From Glycomyces arizonensis DSM 44726 (lineage in GTDB: Bacteria > Actinomycetota > Actinomycetes > Mycobacteriales > Micromonosporaceae), in NCBI RefSeq assembly GCF_000482705.1, contig NZ_AXWO01000001.1:124001-188000 (forward strand): a DNA stretch of 64,000 nucleotides. Reading direction: 5' to 3'. A program made the position numbers and the translations under genes. Below the pieces are notes generated by a model. It was given only the letters and a program-made list of their open reading frames with translations. It had not been told where the DNA came from and did no database searches. Shown in pieces: positions 7,235 to 16,094 of the stretch (positions within the stretch are counted from its first letter, which is position 1; every line of letters begins with the position of its first letter).

Positions 7235-9351
7235 TGCATTGCTCCTGATTCCTTCTCGAGGGATTGGACGGTGAGGCGCAGGGTGCGCGCGGCGGTGCCG
7301 GTGCCGTCCGCGTGCACGGTGAGGGTGCCTGTGGCGGCGTCCCAGGCGGTCTTCCATTCGGGAAGGCCGGTCGGGAAGACCGTCGAGACGGCGATGTCGC
7401 ATCCGGCGAGGTGCGGGAAGCGCAGTTCGGTGCTGGAGGGCCCGCCGCGGCGCCAGACCGAGACGAGGTCCTCGCCCGGCCCGCGCAGGGCGAGGGCGGT
7501 CCACGGGTCGGTCCAGCCGGGGAGCCCGGCGGGCCAGTGCGGGTGGCCGTTCGCCACGGACTCGCGCAGCGTCTTCGCGATCGCTATGGCGTCGGCGACC
7601 GTGCGGCGCTGCTCCCCGCTCATACGGTTGAGGTGGCCGGAGACGTAGAAGCGGCCGAGCAGGCCGGTGACGAGGCAGAACGCGACCTCCTCGTCGGACA
7701 TGCCCGGTTGCGGGTAGGCCCAGTTGGCGGCCTGCTCGGGCAGGAGCGAGATCGGCGCGGCCGCGGCGATCGGCGGGAATCTGGTGAAGTCCTGCTGGTC
7801 GGAGGTGGACTGCATGGCCAGGCGCGAGAGCATCGCGAAGTCCATGCGCATCGCGCCCGAGGAGCAGTTCTCCACGATCAGGTGCGGGTGGCGGTCCAGG
7901 AGGCGGTCGAGCCAGGCGAGGTGGGCGCGGTTGTGCGCCAGGAGGCCGTCGCCGACGCTGTCGGCGTCGTGGTCGGTGCCCGGGCCGGGGTTGATGTTGT
8001 AGTCGAATTTGAAGAAGCCGACGCCGAAGTCGGCCACGAGCCGGTCGACGACGCCGTCGAGGTGTCCGACGGCAGCCGGGTGGCGCAGGTCGAGGTGGTA
8101 GCGGTGGTGCTCGACGATGCGCTGCCCGTGGCGCAGGAGGAACGCCTCGCGCGGGAGGGCGTCGGCGACGGGGCTGCGGACGCCGACGACCTCGGGTTCG
8201 AGCCACAGGCCGGGGACCATGCCCGCGCCGCGGATGGCGTCGACGACCTCGCCGAGGCCGCCGGGGAAGCGGGTGGTGGACGGGGTCCACTCGCCGACGG
8301 TGTCCCACCAGTTCCCGCTGTCGTCGTACCAGCCGGCGTCGATGCAGAAGACCTCCGCGCCCGCCTCGGCGGCGGCGGCGATGAGCGGGAGGAGCTTCGC
8401 GGTCGTCGGGTCGCCGTCGAGGGTGTTCATGTAGTCGTTGAAGACCACGGGCATGGCCGCGTTGTCGGGGTGGCGGCGGCGCGCGGCGCGGCGGAAGTCG
8501 GTGAGGGCGGCGAGGGCGCCCTCGAAGTCGGCCCCGGCGGCGATCGTGGCCGGGACGGTCGTGAACGCCTCGCCGGGCGCGAGCAGGCGCGTCCACGCCG
8601 AGTCGGCGTCGGTGGGGCCGGAGAGGGCGACGTAGCCGCCGCCGGTGTCCTCGCCGATCTCCCAGCGCCAGGCGCCGTTGTGCTCGATCTGCCAGGCGAG
8701 GGCGAGCCCTTCGGCGGCGGAGTCGACGGCGCCGGTGGGCAGGTGGCGGCCGGTCGACCACGTGCCGTCGGAGGTGAGCGCCCAGGCGCCGCGCGGGTTC
8801 TGGCCGGTGCGGTCCTCGGCGAGGCGCGGGAAGTCGGGGCCGCGCAGCGGCTCGCGCGTCCAGCGTCCTTCGCCGAGCCAGTCGCCGGTGCCGCGGACGC
8901 GGTCCCAGCCGGTGAGCTTGTCGTCCGGTCCGTCTTCGGCGGTGAAGCCCATCGACCAGGAGGCGACCGAGCGCAGCACGAGCGGCCGGTCTCCGCTCGC
9001 GCGGACCTCGACGGTGGAGCGGACGGCGGCGTCCGCGCCGTCGAGGAGTTCCAGGGTGAGGCGGGCTTCGACGCCGTCGGCGGCCTGGCGGATGACGAGG
9101 CGGCGGCCGCGCTCGTGCGACTGCTCCTCGTGGGCGACGTAGCGCAGGCGCGAGCCGAGCTCGGTGTGCGCGAGGCGGTCGGACGCCGGGAGGTGGCCGC
9201 GGCCCGCGGTCAGGATCTCCACGAGCGGCACGCGGTGGACCGCGAGGCCCCTTCCGGCGTGCTCGATGCGGGCGACGCTGACGGGCGAGTCGGCGTCCCA
9301 CTCGAATACGAGCCCGAAGACATCACTGCCCCAACACAACTGATCGGTCAC
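7231..9351 (-). CDS. Alpha-galactosidase, glycoside hydrolase family 36
   Basis: Encodes 706 residues with the GH36 plan: an N-terminal beta-sandwich, a central (beta/alpha)8 barrel from about residue 300, and a C-terminal sheet. Catalytic residues are visible: the nucleophile Asp450 in KFDYN and the acid/base Asp in TSDQQDF (about 518). Other conserved blocks are CIDAGWY and GLWLEPEVV. There is no signal peptide, so it should cleave imported alpha-galactosides in the cytoplasm. It is first in a five-gene operon with the transporter and LacI repressor, with the operator pair about 85 bases upstream of its ATG. RafA- and AgaA-like subfamilies cannot be separated here. Confidence 0.93.
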   Translation of the reverse strand: MTDQLCWGSDVFGLVFEWDADSPVSVARIEHAGRGLAVHRVPLVEILTAGRGHLPASDRLAHTELGSRLRYVAHEEQSHERGRRLVIRQAADGVEARLTLELLDGADAAVRSTVEVRASGDRPLVLRSVASWSMGFTAEDGPDDKLTGWDRVRGTGDWLGEGRWTREPLRGPDFPRLAEDRTGQNPRGAWALTSDGTWSTGRHLPTGAVDSAAEGLALAWQIEHNGAWRWEIGEDTGGGYVALSGPTDADSAWTRLLAPGEAFTTVPATIAAGADFEGALAALTDFRRAARRRHPDNAAMPVVFNDYMNTLDGDPTTAKLLPLIAAAAEAGAEVFCIDAGWYDDSGNWWDTVGEWTPSTTRFPGGLGEVVDAIRGAGMVPGLWLEPEVVGVRSPVADALPREAFLLRHGQRIVEHHRYHLDLRHPAAVGHLDGVVDRLVADFGVGFFKFDYNINPGPGTDHDADSVGDGLLAHNRAHLAWLDRLLDRHPHLIVENCSSGAMRMDFAMLSRLAMQSTSDQQDFTRFPPIAAAAPISLLPEQAANWAYPQPGMSDEEVAFCLVTGLLGRFYVSGHLNRMSGEQRRTVADAIAIAKTLRESVANGHPHWPAGLPGWTDPWTALALRGPGEDLVSVWRRGGPSSTELRFPHLAGCDIAVSTVFPTGLPEWKTAWDAATGTLTVHADGTGTAARTLRLTVQSLEKESGAMQ

Positions 9352-9433
9352 GACACCCCTTGTCGGTACTTGTTTCCGCTGCTGGCGGCCTCGGGCCGCC
9401 TGGTAGCGATTTCAGACGAAACCCTAGCCATTT

Positions 9434-9473
9434 TTGAAATCGATTTCAAGTCAAGTCTTGAAATCGTTATCAA
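9434..9473. promoter_or_regulatory. Paired LacI-type operators in a divergent promoter
   Basis: TTGAAATCGATTTCAA at 9434-9449 is a perfect 16-bp palindrome with the central CG typical of LacI-family sites. TTGAAATCGTTATCAA at 9458-9473 is a degenerate second copy. The centres are 24 bp apart, slightly over two helical turns, so both sites face nearly the same side. They lie between the GH36 operon and the secreted GH-A gene and could co-regulate both. The repressor encoded at 3049-4086 is the natural candidate. Confidence 0.75.
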
Positions 9474-9540
9474 ATCTCGGTACCGTCAACCCACGATCAA
9501 GGGTCTGACCCCCGTGTCTCAATGTAGAGAGGACCGATCG

Positions 9541-12273
9541 ATGAGGAGATCGATGACCATGGCAGCTGCTGCGGCGGTGGCGGCGACCGCCGTCACCGGA
9601 CTGGCGGGCCCATCCGCCGCCGAGCCGACTGACGGCTCCGCAGGCGTCGCCGAGGGGGTGGAGTCCGAGGTGCTGGCGGTGGACTTCGCCGACCGCACCG
9701 GCGCCTTCCGCGGCGGCGCCACCGGCACGCTCTACGGCCTCGGCGACGAGGGCGCGCCGACGCAGGCGCTGATCAACGGCGCCCACATCACCAACGTCTC
9801 GCAGAAGGCCCCCTACGGCACCCAGCACCCCTCCGGCGACGCCATCAAGGTCGAGGACGGCTTCTTCGCCAAGCACGGCGAGGACATGTACATCTACGTC
9901 CAGGACTACTACCCCGACTGGCCGTACAACGGCAGCCAGCGGCCCGGCGACACCCGCACCTACGACCAATCGGACGGCAGCTACACCGAAGCGGCCAACG
10001 GCGTCTGGGACTACCTCGAAGTCGTCGAGTTCGTCGCCGAAGCGGTCGCCACCGACTCGGGCAGCCCCGAGAACTACGTCTTCATCCCCTACAACGAGCC
10101 CGACGGCGGCAACTGGTACCCCGACTGGGCGAACCAGAAGGACCGGTTCCTCGCCGACTGGCAGGCCGCCTACGAGACGATCCAGGAGGTGTGGGACCGC
10201 CACGGCCTCGGGCACGCGCGCATCGGCGGCCCCGGCGACACCCGCTGGCAGCCCGAGCGCAGCGCCGACTTCCTGGCCTACACCAAGGCGAACGGCTCGC
10301 TGCCGGACGTCTTCATCTGGCACGAGCTGGGCATCGACAACCTCGCGAACTACCGGCAGCACTTCGCCGACTACCGCGAGCTGGAAGCCTCCCTCGGCCT
10401 CGACCCGATCCCGGTCAACATCACCGAGTACGGCATGCTGCGCGACATGGGCGTCCCCGGGCAGCTCGTCCAGTGGTTCTCCATGTTCGAGGACACCAAG
10501 GTCGACGCGCAGACCGCGTATTGGAACTACGCGGGGAACTTCTCCGACAACAGCGCCCGTCCCAACGGCGCGAACGCCGGCTGGTGGATGTTCAAGTGGT
10601 ACGGCGACCTCGAAGGGTCCGAGACCGTGCGGGTGAGTCCGCCGAGCCCGGACAGCGTCGACACCCTCCAGGGCATCGGCGCGGTCGACGACGAGAACCG
10701 CCGCGCCACCGTCCTGTGGGGAGGCACGGACGACGACGTCACGCTGGACCTGAGCGGCCTTGACGAGAAGGTCTTCGGCAACCGCGTCGACATCGAGGTC
10801 CGCGAGATCGCGCTGACCGGCGCCGAGGGCCTGGCGAACACGCCCCGCGTCATCGCCGCCTACGACGGCGTCAAGCTCAAGCGGGGCGCCTTGGAGCTCG
10901 ACGTGCCGACCTACGACCGGTACGCGGGCTACCAGCTCGTCATCACCCCGGGCCAGTCGCGCGACGTCGAGGCCGCGGCCGAGGCGCAGGCGTGGACGGC
11001 TTCCATTGAGGCCGAGGACATGGACCTGACCGCCGCGCAGGTGTACTCGCACGACCCGAAGGGGAACGGCGGCTGGCAGTTCCTCGCCTCCGGCGGCCAG
11101 GACGTCGGCTCGTTCAACCAGGCGGGCTCGCGCGCCGAGTGGACCGTGGACGTGCCGAGCGACGGCACGTACCGGCTCCAGGTCATCGGCGGCGCGCCCG
11201 GCGTGCCGGGGCGGCACGCGCTCTTCGTCGACGACGATGCGGCGGGGACGATCCAGTACACCGCCGACCTCGCGCTGAACGACACGAGCCGGTGGCAGTA
11301 CCGCGGCAGCGCCGAGGTCCTGGTGGATCTGACCGCGGGCGAGCACACGCTGTCGATCCGCGCCAGTGAGGACGGACAGACCGCGCTGCCGAACTCGGAC
11401 ATCACACTCGACAAGGTCTCGCTGACCTCGGTCGGCGAGGGCGAGCCGACCGCGTACCCGGCCTCGGGCTTCCGCCTCTACGACGGGGCCTCGCTCGACT
11501 GGGACGAGCGCTCGGACGTCCGCGGCGGGGCGGCGATCAGCGGCGAGGGCCGGGCCGACCTGTACGCCACGGCGATGGAGACCGGCTACTACGACCTCGT
11601 CGTGGACTGGTCCTCCGAGGCGGCCTCCGCGGTCGAGCTGACGGTGGGCGGCATGCCGACCGCCACGCTGAGCGCCGACGAGGCGGGCGAGTGGCGCTCG
11701 ACCGCGCGCGTGCACCTCGTCGAGGGCGTCAACGAGATCGAGGTCCGCTCTCCCGAAGGGGCCGTGGTCGAATCGCTCACCACGGTGCGCGCCGGTGCCG
11801 CGGACGACGCCGCGGTGTCCGTCGAGGCCGAGGACGCCGTGCTCCACGGCGCGGCGTCGGTGACGACCCTCGCGGGCAGCACCGGCTCCAACGCCTCCGG
11901 TCTGGCCTATGCGGGCTGGATCGGCGACGGGGAGGCCAACGCGATCGAGATTCCCCGCGACGGCTTCGCCGAGGCGGGCGACTACGACGTCACCGTCCAC
12001 TACGCGAACGCCGAGCTCTCCGGCGACCACGACTACAACCCGCAGGTGGTCGACCGCCTCCTGGAGATCAGTGAGGGAGCCGAGCAGGTCGGGCACGCGT
12101 ACTTCCGCTACACGTACTCGTGGGACAGCTTCTGGGAGCGGAGCATCCCGGTGACGCTCTCCACTGCGGACGAACCGCTGCGGCTGGGCAACGCCGAGGC
12201 ATGGGCGCCGAACATCGACCGCGTCGTCATCGCCCCGCGCCTGCTGGGCGAGCCGACGACCGAAGCGCTCTGA
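9541..12273 (+). CDS. Secreted clan GH-A glycosidase with carbohydrate-binding modules
   Basis: Encodes 910 residues. AGGA seven bases before ATG 9541 supports the start. Residues 1-27 are a Sec signal peptide. The catalytic barrel (about 45-400) has the clan GH-A pair: acid/base Glu186 in YNEPDGG and nucleophile Glu296 in NITEYG. Three beta-sandwich modules follow: CBM6/35-like (about 480-625; ASIEAEDMDL), a second without clear family (about 640-755), and another starting SVEAEDAVLHG (about 760-900). I cannot assign the GH family; a GH39-like fold is possible. It faces the GH36 operon across LacI-type operators, so its product oligosaccharides may feed that importer. Confidence 0.75.
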   Translation: MRRSMTMAAAAAVAATAVTGLAGPSAAEPTDGSAGVAEGVESEVLAVDFADRTGAFRGGATGTLYGLGDEGAPTQALINGAHITNVSQKAPYGTQHPSGDAIKVEDGFFAKHGEDMYIYVQDYYPDWPYNGSQRPGDTRTYDQSDGSYTEAANGVWDYLEVVEFVAEAVATDSGSPENYVFIPYNEPDGGNWYPDWANQKDRFLADWQAAYETIQEVWDRHGLGHARIGGPGDTRWQPERSADFLAYTKANGSLPDVFIWHELGIDNLANYRQHFADYRELEASLGLDPIPVNITEYGMLRDMGVPGQLVQWFSMFEDTKVDAQTAYWNYAGNFSDNSARPNGANAGWWMFKWYGDLEGSETVRVSPPSPDSVDTLQGIGAVDDENRRATVLWGGTDDDVTLDLSGLDEKVFGNRVDIEVREIALTGAEGLANTPRVIAAYDGVKLKRGALELDVPTYDRYAGYQLVITPGQSRDVEAAAEAQAWTASIEAEDMDLTAAQVYSHDPKGNGGWQFLASGGQDVGSFNQAGSRAEWTVDVPSDGTYRLQVIGGAPGVPGRHALFVDDDAAGTIQYTADLALNDTSRWQYRGSAEVLVDLTAGEHTLSIRASEDGQTALPNSDITLDKVSLTSVGEGEPTAYPASGFRLYDGASLDWDERSDVRGGAAISGEGRADLYATAMETGYYDLVVDWSSEAASAVELTVGGMPTATLSADEAGEWRSTARVHLVEGVNEIEVRSPEGAVVESLTTVRAGAADDAAVSVEAEDAVLHGAASVTTLAGSTGSNASGLAYAGWIGDGEANAIEIPRDGFAEAGDYDVTVHYANAELSGDHDYNPQVVDRLLEISEGAEQVGHAYFRYTYSWDSFWERSIPVTLSTADEPLRLGNAEAWAPNIDRVVIAPRLLGEPTTEAL

Positions 12274-12281
12274 CGAATCCG

Positions 12282-12313
12282 GCCCCGTGCGCGGCATCGG
12301 CCGCGCACGGGGC
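12282..12313 (+). terminator. Hairpin terminator after the GH-A gene
   Basis: Perfect 13-bp stem GCCCCGTGCGCGG (12282-12294) and CCGCGCACGGGGC (12301-12313) with a six-base loop, starting nine bases past the stop. Confidence 0.8.
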
Positions 12314-12354
12314 GGGGCTTCGTCGCCGCGGCTCCGCACCGGGACGCAATGCCG

Positions 12355-12390
12355 TTGCGGGCCGCGGCGGGCGGCCGTACCGTTACCGGG
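12355..12390 (+). promoter_or_regulatory. Promoter giving a leaderless mRNA
   Basis: TTGCGG (12355-12360), a 17-base spacer and TACCGT (12378-12383) are followed only six bases later by the GTG start at 12390. Transcription would begin on or next to the start codon. No Shine-Dalgarno sequence is present. Confidence 0.5.
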
Positions 12391-13274
12391 TGCCAACTCC
12401 CCCACTGCTCGCCGAGATCGCCCGGCGCCACCGCGTCGATCCCGGCGCGGTCACCGCCGCGCCGCTGCAAGGCGTGGCCAACCGGGTGTACTTCCTCGGC
12501 GACCGGCTCGTGCTGCGGATCGCGCGACCCGAGTCCGCCGACGACCTGCGCAAGGAGGCGATCGTGATTCCGGCGGCGGTACGCGCCGGGGTGCGCACCC
12601 CCGAGGTGGTGGCCTTCGACGACGAGCTGCTCGAAGAGCCGTACATGGTGCTCAAGCGGGCCGAGGGCACCGCGCCGGGCCTTCCCGCCGCCCCGGCCGA
12701 CGAGCGGTGGGGACCGGTGTACCGCCAGCTCGGGGCCGAGCTGGCCGCCCTCCACGACGGCGTCGACGATCTGGCGGGGGTCCCGGTCGACATCGGCGGC
12801 GACCCCCGGGCGGACCTCGCCGCTCTGGCCGGGCGCGGGTACCTCAGCGCCGACGTCGCCGACTGGCTCACCGGCTGGTTCGACCGTCTGGAGCCGCTGA
12901 TGCCCGCCGCGCCGCGGGCCCGGCTGATCCACGGCGACGCCAGCCCGACCAATCTGCTCGCCGATGCGGAGGGACTGACCGCGATCCTGGACTGGGGCGA
13001 CGCGGCCTGGGCCGATCCCGCGGTCGAGTTCGCCAAGCTCCCGCTGCGCACGGTGCCGCCGGTCCTGGAGGGCTACCTCGGCGAGGCCTGCGAGGGCTGG
13101 GCCGCCCGCGTCCTGTGGCACCACCTGCACTGGGCGCTCGGCCGCCTCCCGACCCCGCCCGAGCCGCGCGCCGCGCACTGGAGCGCCCAGCCGGGCAACC
13201 GCATCCTGGAGACCATGCGGTTCTTCCTCGCCGATCCCCCGCCGCCCTGGCGCGAGCTGTCGTTCCCCGGCTGA
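12390..13274 (+). CDS. Aminoglycoside phosphotransferase-family kinase
   Basis: Encodes 294 residues. The APH/choline-kinase fold is recognised by VYFLGDRLVLRIARP (nucleotide-binding strand and Lys-equivalent region), catalytic loop LIHGDASPTNLLAD (about residue 180, with the catalytic Asp) and the metal-binding AILDWGDAAWADPAVEFAKL. Family members phosphorylate aminoglycosides, macrolides, homoserine or sugars; nothing here says which. It stands alone after a terminator and has a leaderless-type promoter. A role in resistance should not be assumed. Confidence 0.8.
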   Translation: MPTPPLLAEIARRHRVDPGAVTAAPLQGVANRVYFLGDRLVLRIARPESADDLRKEAIVIPAAVRAGVRTPEVVAFDDELLEEPYMVLKRAEGTAPGLPAAPADERWGPVYRQLGAELAALHDGVDDLAGVPVDIGGDPRADLAALAGRGYLSADVADWLTGWFDRLEPLMPAAPRARLIHGDASPTNLLADAEGLTAILDWGDAAWADPAVEFAKLPLRTVPPVLEGYLGEACEGWAARVLWHHLHWALGRLPTPPEPRAAHWSAQPGNRILETMRFFLADPPPPWRELSFPG

Positions 13275-13384
13275 ACGAAGGCTTCAGCGAGAGAACCGAA
13301 CCCGCGGTAACCGGTCAATGACCCTCACACGAGACATCGGCCGCGTCACTCCCCAGATCGTGCCACAACCTCAAGCGATCTATT

Positions 13385-13412
13385 GATTTTCGATCGATTT
13401 CAATCGAGAATC
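13385..13412. promoter_or_regulatory. Interrupted dyad before the DUF2975/HTH pair
   Basis: GATTTTCGA (13385-13393) and TCGAGAATC (13404-13412) match as inverted arms with one mismatch around a 10-base centre, ending five bases before the ATG of the DUF2975 gene. The neighbouring HTH protein may bind it to control its own operon (inference). Confidence 0.45.
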
Positions 13413-13417
13413 GATGC

Positions 13418-13963
13418 ATGAACAGCTTCTTCATCGCAATGCTCCGCCTCGCCATCGCCGGGGCGATCCTGGTCGGACTCTTCGGGCAGATCGTCGTCAT
13501 CCCCACCACGGCCGCCGACGAGGTCGACAAGTTCCCTCCGTACGAGCCGTTCGCCGCGCCCTACGTGGCGATCGCGATCGTCGGCGTCGCCTGCGTCCAG
13601 GTGACGCTCGTCGCCGCATGGATGCTCCTCGCCCTGGTCCGGCGCGGCGCGTTCTTCACCTCGCGCGCCTTCCGCTGGGTCGACACCATCATCGGCGCCG
13701 CGGGCGTGGCGACGCTCCTGGCGCTCGGCGTCTGCGTCCACCTGTTCGTGGGCGACATCCCCAGCCCCGCCGACGGCATGGAACTCCTCGGCGCCCTGGG
13801 CGGCTCGGTGGTGTGCGTCGTGGTCGGGGTCGCGTTCATCATGTTCATGCTCATCATGCGCGGCCTGCTGCGCAAGGCGACCGACCTGGAGACCGAGATG
13901 GCCGAGGTGGTCTTATGCCGATCATCGTCGACCTCGACGTCGAACTCGCCAGGCGCAACATGA
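13418..13963 (+). CDS. DUF2975 membrane protein
   Basis: Encodes 181 residues with four membrane spans (about 7-27, 48-72, 88-108 and 127-150), matching the DUF2975 plan. The HTH gene begins inside its 3' end (49-base overlap in another frame), so the two are co-translated. In Bacillus the DUF2975 protein YoaS and the HTH protein YozG form the same pair, whose function is unknown; membrane-linked regulation is the usual suggestion. The C-terminal Ser/Thr-rich tail is encoded within the overlap. Confidence 0.8.
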   Translation: MNSFFIAMLRLAIAGAILVGLFGQIVVIPTTAADEVDKFPPYEPFAAPYVAIAIVGVACVQVTLVAAWMLLALVRRGAFFTSRAFRWVDTIIGAAGVATLLALGVCVHLFVGDIPSPADGMELLGALGGSVVCVVVGVAFIMFMLIMRGLLRKATDLETEMAEVVLCRSSSTSTSNSPGAT

Positions 13964-14127
13964 GCGTCGGCGAGTTCGCCGCGGCCGTCGGCATCACCCC
14001 CGCCAACGTCGCGGTGCTGAAGAACGGGCGGGCGAAGGCGGTGCGGTTCTCGACCCTTGAGGCGATCTGCCGCACCCTCGAATGCCAGCCGGGAGACATA
14101 CTCCGCTGGGTCCCTGGGGAGGACTGA
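13915..14127 (+). CDS. Small YozG-like helix-turn-helix regulator
   Basis: Encodes 70 residues. MSVGEFAAAVGITPANVAVLKNGRAKAVRFSTLEAICRTLECQPGDIL is the compact Cro/CI-type HTH of YozG-like proteins. ATG at 13915 overlaps the DUF2975 gene; no other start gives a complete HTH. It probably acts with, or is held by, the membrane partner, and may bind the dyad at 13385-13412. A strong hairpin ends the operon 22 bases downstream. Confidence 0.85.
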   Translation: MPIIVDLDVELARRNMSVGEFAAAVGITPANVAVLKNGRAKAVRFSTLEAICRTLECQPGDILRWVPGED

Positions 14128-14148
14128 GTTCCGCGGAAACAAGGCCCT

Positions 14149-14185
14149 GGGGCCTCGCGGTCGAGCCGGTCGACCGCGAGGCCCC
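14149..14185 (+). terminator. Hairpin terminator after the HTH gene
   Basis: Perfect 16-bp stem GGGGCCTCGCGGTCGA (14149-14164) and TCGACCGCGAGGCCCC (14170-14185), five-base loop. Confidence 0.85.
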
Positions 14186-14478
14186 GCAGCGGCAGAGCAG
14201 CCCGATATATTGATGCACTTGACTTCTTCTATGGGTTGTTGTTAGTCTGAACACGGCCGCGGCCGCCGCGCGCGGCGGCGGGCCGATCACTCAGGCTCGA
14301 TACCGTCCGTCGCTCGGAGCCGGTGACACACATCGAAACCGAGCGGCCGCACGAACAGCCGCCGCGCGGATGTTATCGATCAAACCCCGTCGCCAAATAT
14401 ATTCCTTGATTTAAATACATACATATCGTTCGATTCGCCTCCTCACACGTGCCATGCGGCACGAGACAGGACGAGACC
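14186..14478 (+). promoter_or_regulatory. Long upstream region of the cellulase gene
   Basis: No gene is seen. A possible promoter is TTGACT (14219-14224), 18 bases, TAGTCT (14243-14248), which would give a leader of about 220 bases. The leader has a GC palindrome-rich stretch (14250-14285) and then an AT-rich stretch (14390-14430) unlike the surrounding DNA. No known riboswitch is recognised. Confidence 0.35.
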
Positions 14479-15966
14479 ATGAGATCCAACCACCCGCCCC
14501 GGCGGCGCCTCCGCCGAATCCTCTTCAGCGCGCTGGCCGCGCTGGCGCTGGTGCCCGCCGCGGTCCTCACCGGCGCCGCTCCGGCGGCCGCCGACACCAG
14601 CGACTTCCGCGGCGTGAACTGGGCCGTGCTGGGCGACAACTTCAGCCACGGCCCGCTCGTCATCGACGGACTGAGCTCCTCGGACAGCTACGACACCGTG
14701 CGGGCCAAGGCCAACGCGATCTACGACGACATGGAAGCCCTGATGGGCGTCAACACCGTCCGGCTGCCGATCAACACCCACACGGTCGGCACCGCCTGGT
14801 GGGACGCCTACCGCGGCGCCATCGACGCCGCCACCGACCGCGGCTTCAAAGTCATCCTCGCCTACTGGGAGGACGGCGCCGCCTCCGGCGGCCGCATCAC
14901 GAACATGGCCGCCTTCAACACCATGTGGTCCACAGTGACCTCCCAGTACGGCTCCAACAGCCTGGTCTACTTCGAGCCGATGAACGAGCCCCACGGCTAC
15001 TCCTCGTCCGAGTGGCGCGATGTCGCGGCGGACTGGCTCGACTACCACTACTCGGCACAGCCCGACCACGTCCTCATCGCCGGGACCGGCTACAGCCAGG
15101 ACCTCAGGCCGGTCTGCGACGACAGCCGCTTCGACGGCACGCTGCTGGCCATCCACCACTACGCGTTCTTCTACGGCGATATGAGCTACTCGGCCTGGCG
15201 CAGCCACTTCCAGAGCCGCCTGGGCAACTGCGCCGACCGCGCCGTCGTCACCGAGTTCGGCGCCCCCATGAGCGACGGCCGCGACTACGGCAACGCCGCC
15301 AGCACCGACAACTTCGTGCGCCACATCCGCGCCGTCACCGACGTCATGCACGAGCAGGGCGTCGGCGGGACCTACTGGCCGGCCCTCGGCGGCAAGCCCG
15401 GCGACATCGGCTACGACTGGTACTCCATGTTCGCCCTTCACGGCTCGGGCACCGATCTGTCGCTGACCATCCGCAACCAGAGCGGCGCCGACCGCATCCG
15501 CTACGGCTGGGGCGACGACATCGGCGACGGCGGCGGAGACGACGGCGGCGGCGACCAGGTCACCGACATCGTGAACCGGAACTCCGGCAAGTGCGTGGAC
15601 GTCGTCTCGGGCTCCACCGCCGACGGGGCCGAGATCATCCAGTACGACTGCCACGGCGGCGCCAACCAGCAGTGGCGAATCCAAGACGCGGGCGGCGGCT
15701 ACTACCAGATCGTCTCCCAGGCGTCCGGCAAGTGCCTCGACATCGACGGCGCCTCCACCGCCAACAACGCCAGGGCCATCCAGTGGCCGTGCAACGGTGG
15801 CACCAACCAGCAGTGGGAGCTGCGCGACAGCGGCAACGGCTACGTCGAACTCGTCGCCCGCCACTCCGGCAAGTGCCTCGACGTCATCGACTCCTCGACC
15901 GCCAACGGCACCAGGCTCCAGCAGTACGACTGCTACGGCGGCGCCAACCAGCAGTGGACCCTCTGA
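14479..15966 (+). CDS. Secreted GH5 endoglucanase-type enzyme with ricin-type lectin domain
   Basis: Encodes 495 residues. ATG 14479 has AGGA seven bases upstream; an ATG ten codons earlier has none. A Sec signal peptide (residues 1-39) precedes the GH5 barrel (about 42-350). Acid/base Glu170 sits in FEPMNEPHGY and nucleophile Glu259 in VVTEFGAP. After a Gly/Asp linker (about 353-364) a ricin-type beta-trefoil follows, with three repeats carrying SGKCLD and QQW motifs. Exported cellulase or mannanase activity is likely; GH5 subfamily cannot be assigned. It stands alone with terminators on both sides. Confidence 0.88.
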   Translation: MRSNHPPRRRLRRILFSALAALALVPAAVLTGAAPAAADTSDFRGVNWAVLGDNFSHGPLVIDGLSSSDSYDTVRAKANAIYDDMEALMGVNTVRLPINTHTVGTAWWDAYRGAIDAATDRGFKVILAYWEDGAASGGRITNMAAFNTMWSTVTSQYGSNSLVYFEPMNEPHGYSSSEWRDVAADWLDYHYSAQPDHVLIAGTGYSQDLRPVCDDSRFDGTLLAIHHYAFFYGDMSYSAWRSHFQSRLGNCADRAVVTEFGAPMSDGRDYGNAASTDNFVRHIRAVTDVMHEQGVGGTYWPALGGKPGDIGYDWYSMFALHGSGTDLSLTIRNQSGADRIRYGWGDDIGDGGGDDGGGDQVTDIVNRNSGKCVDVVSGSTADGAEIIQYDCHGGANQQWRIQDAGGGYYQIVSQASGKCLDIDGASTANNARAIQWPCNGGTNQQWELRDSGNGYVELVARHSGKCLDVIDSSTANGTRLQQYDCYGGANQQWTL

Positions 15967-15977
15967 CCGACCCTGAC

Positions 15978-16002
15978 GGGGCGGCCCCGGCGGGGCCGCC
16001 CC
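15978..16002 (+). terminator. Hairpin terminator after GH5
   Basis: GGGGCGGCCCC (15978-15988) and GGGGCCGCCCC (15992-16002) form an 11-bp stem with a three-base loop, 12 bases past the stop. Confidence 0.75.
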
Positions 16003-16094
16003 TCCCTCTCGGTACCCCCGCCCGCGATCGACCGAGACCGGATTCCCCGCCGCGGTGCTGTGTACCCTGGCTACGGCCGCCTGCGGGCGGCCAT

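Noticed and set aside
4188-12405. Very long open frames (up to 1669 codons) opposite or beside the transporter and enzyme genes
   Set aside because: They are high-GC shadows of real genes: Arg/Gly/Ala-rich, no domains, no ribosome sites, and they cross several genes.
12390-13274. Antibiotic resistance gene
   Set aside because: The APH fold covers many metabolic kinases; no neighbour or residue pattern supports aminoglycoside phosphorylation.
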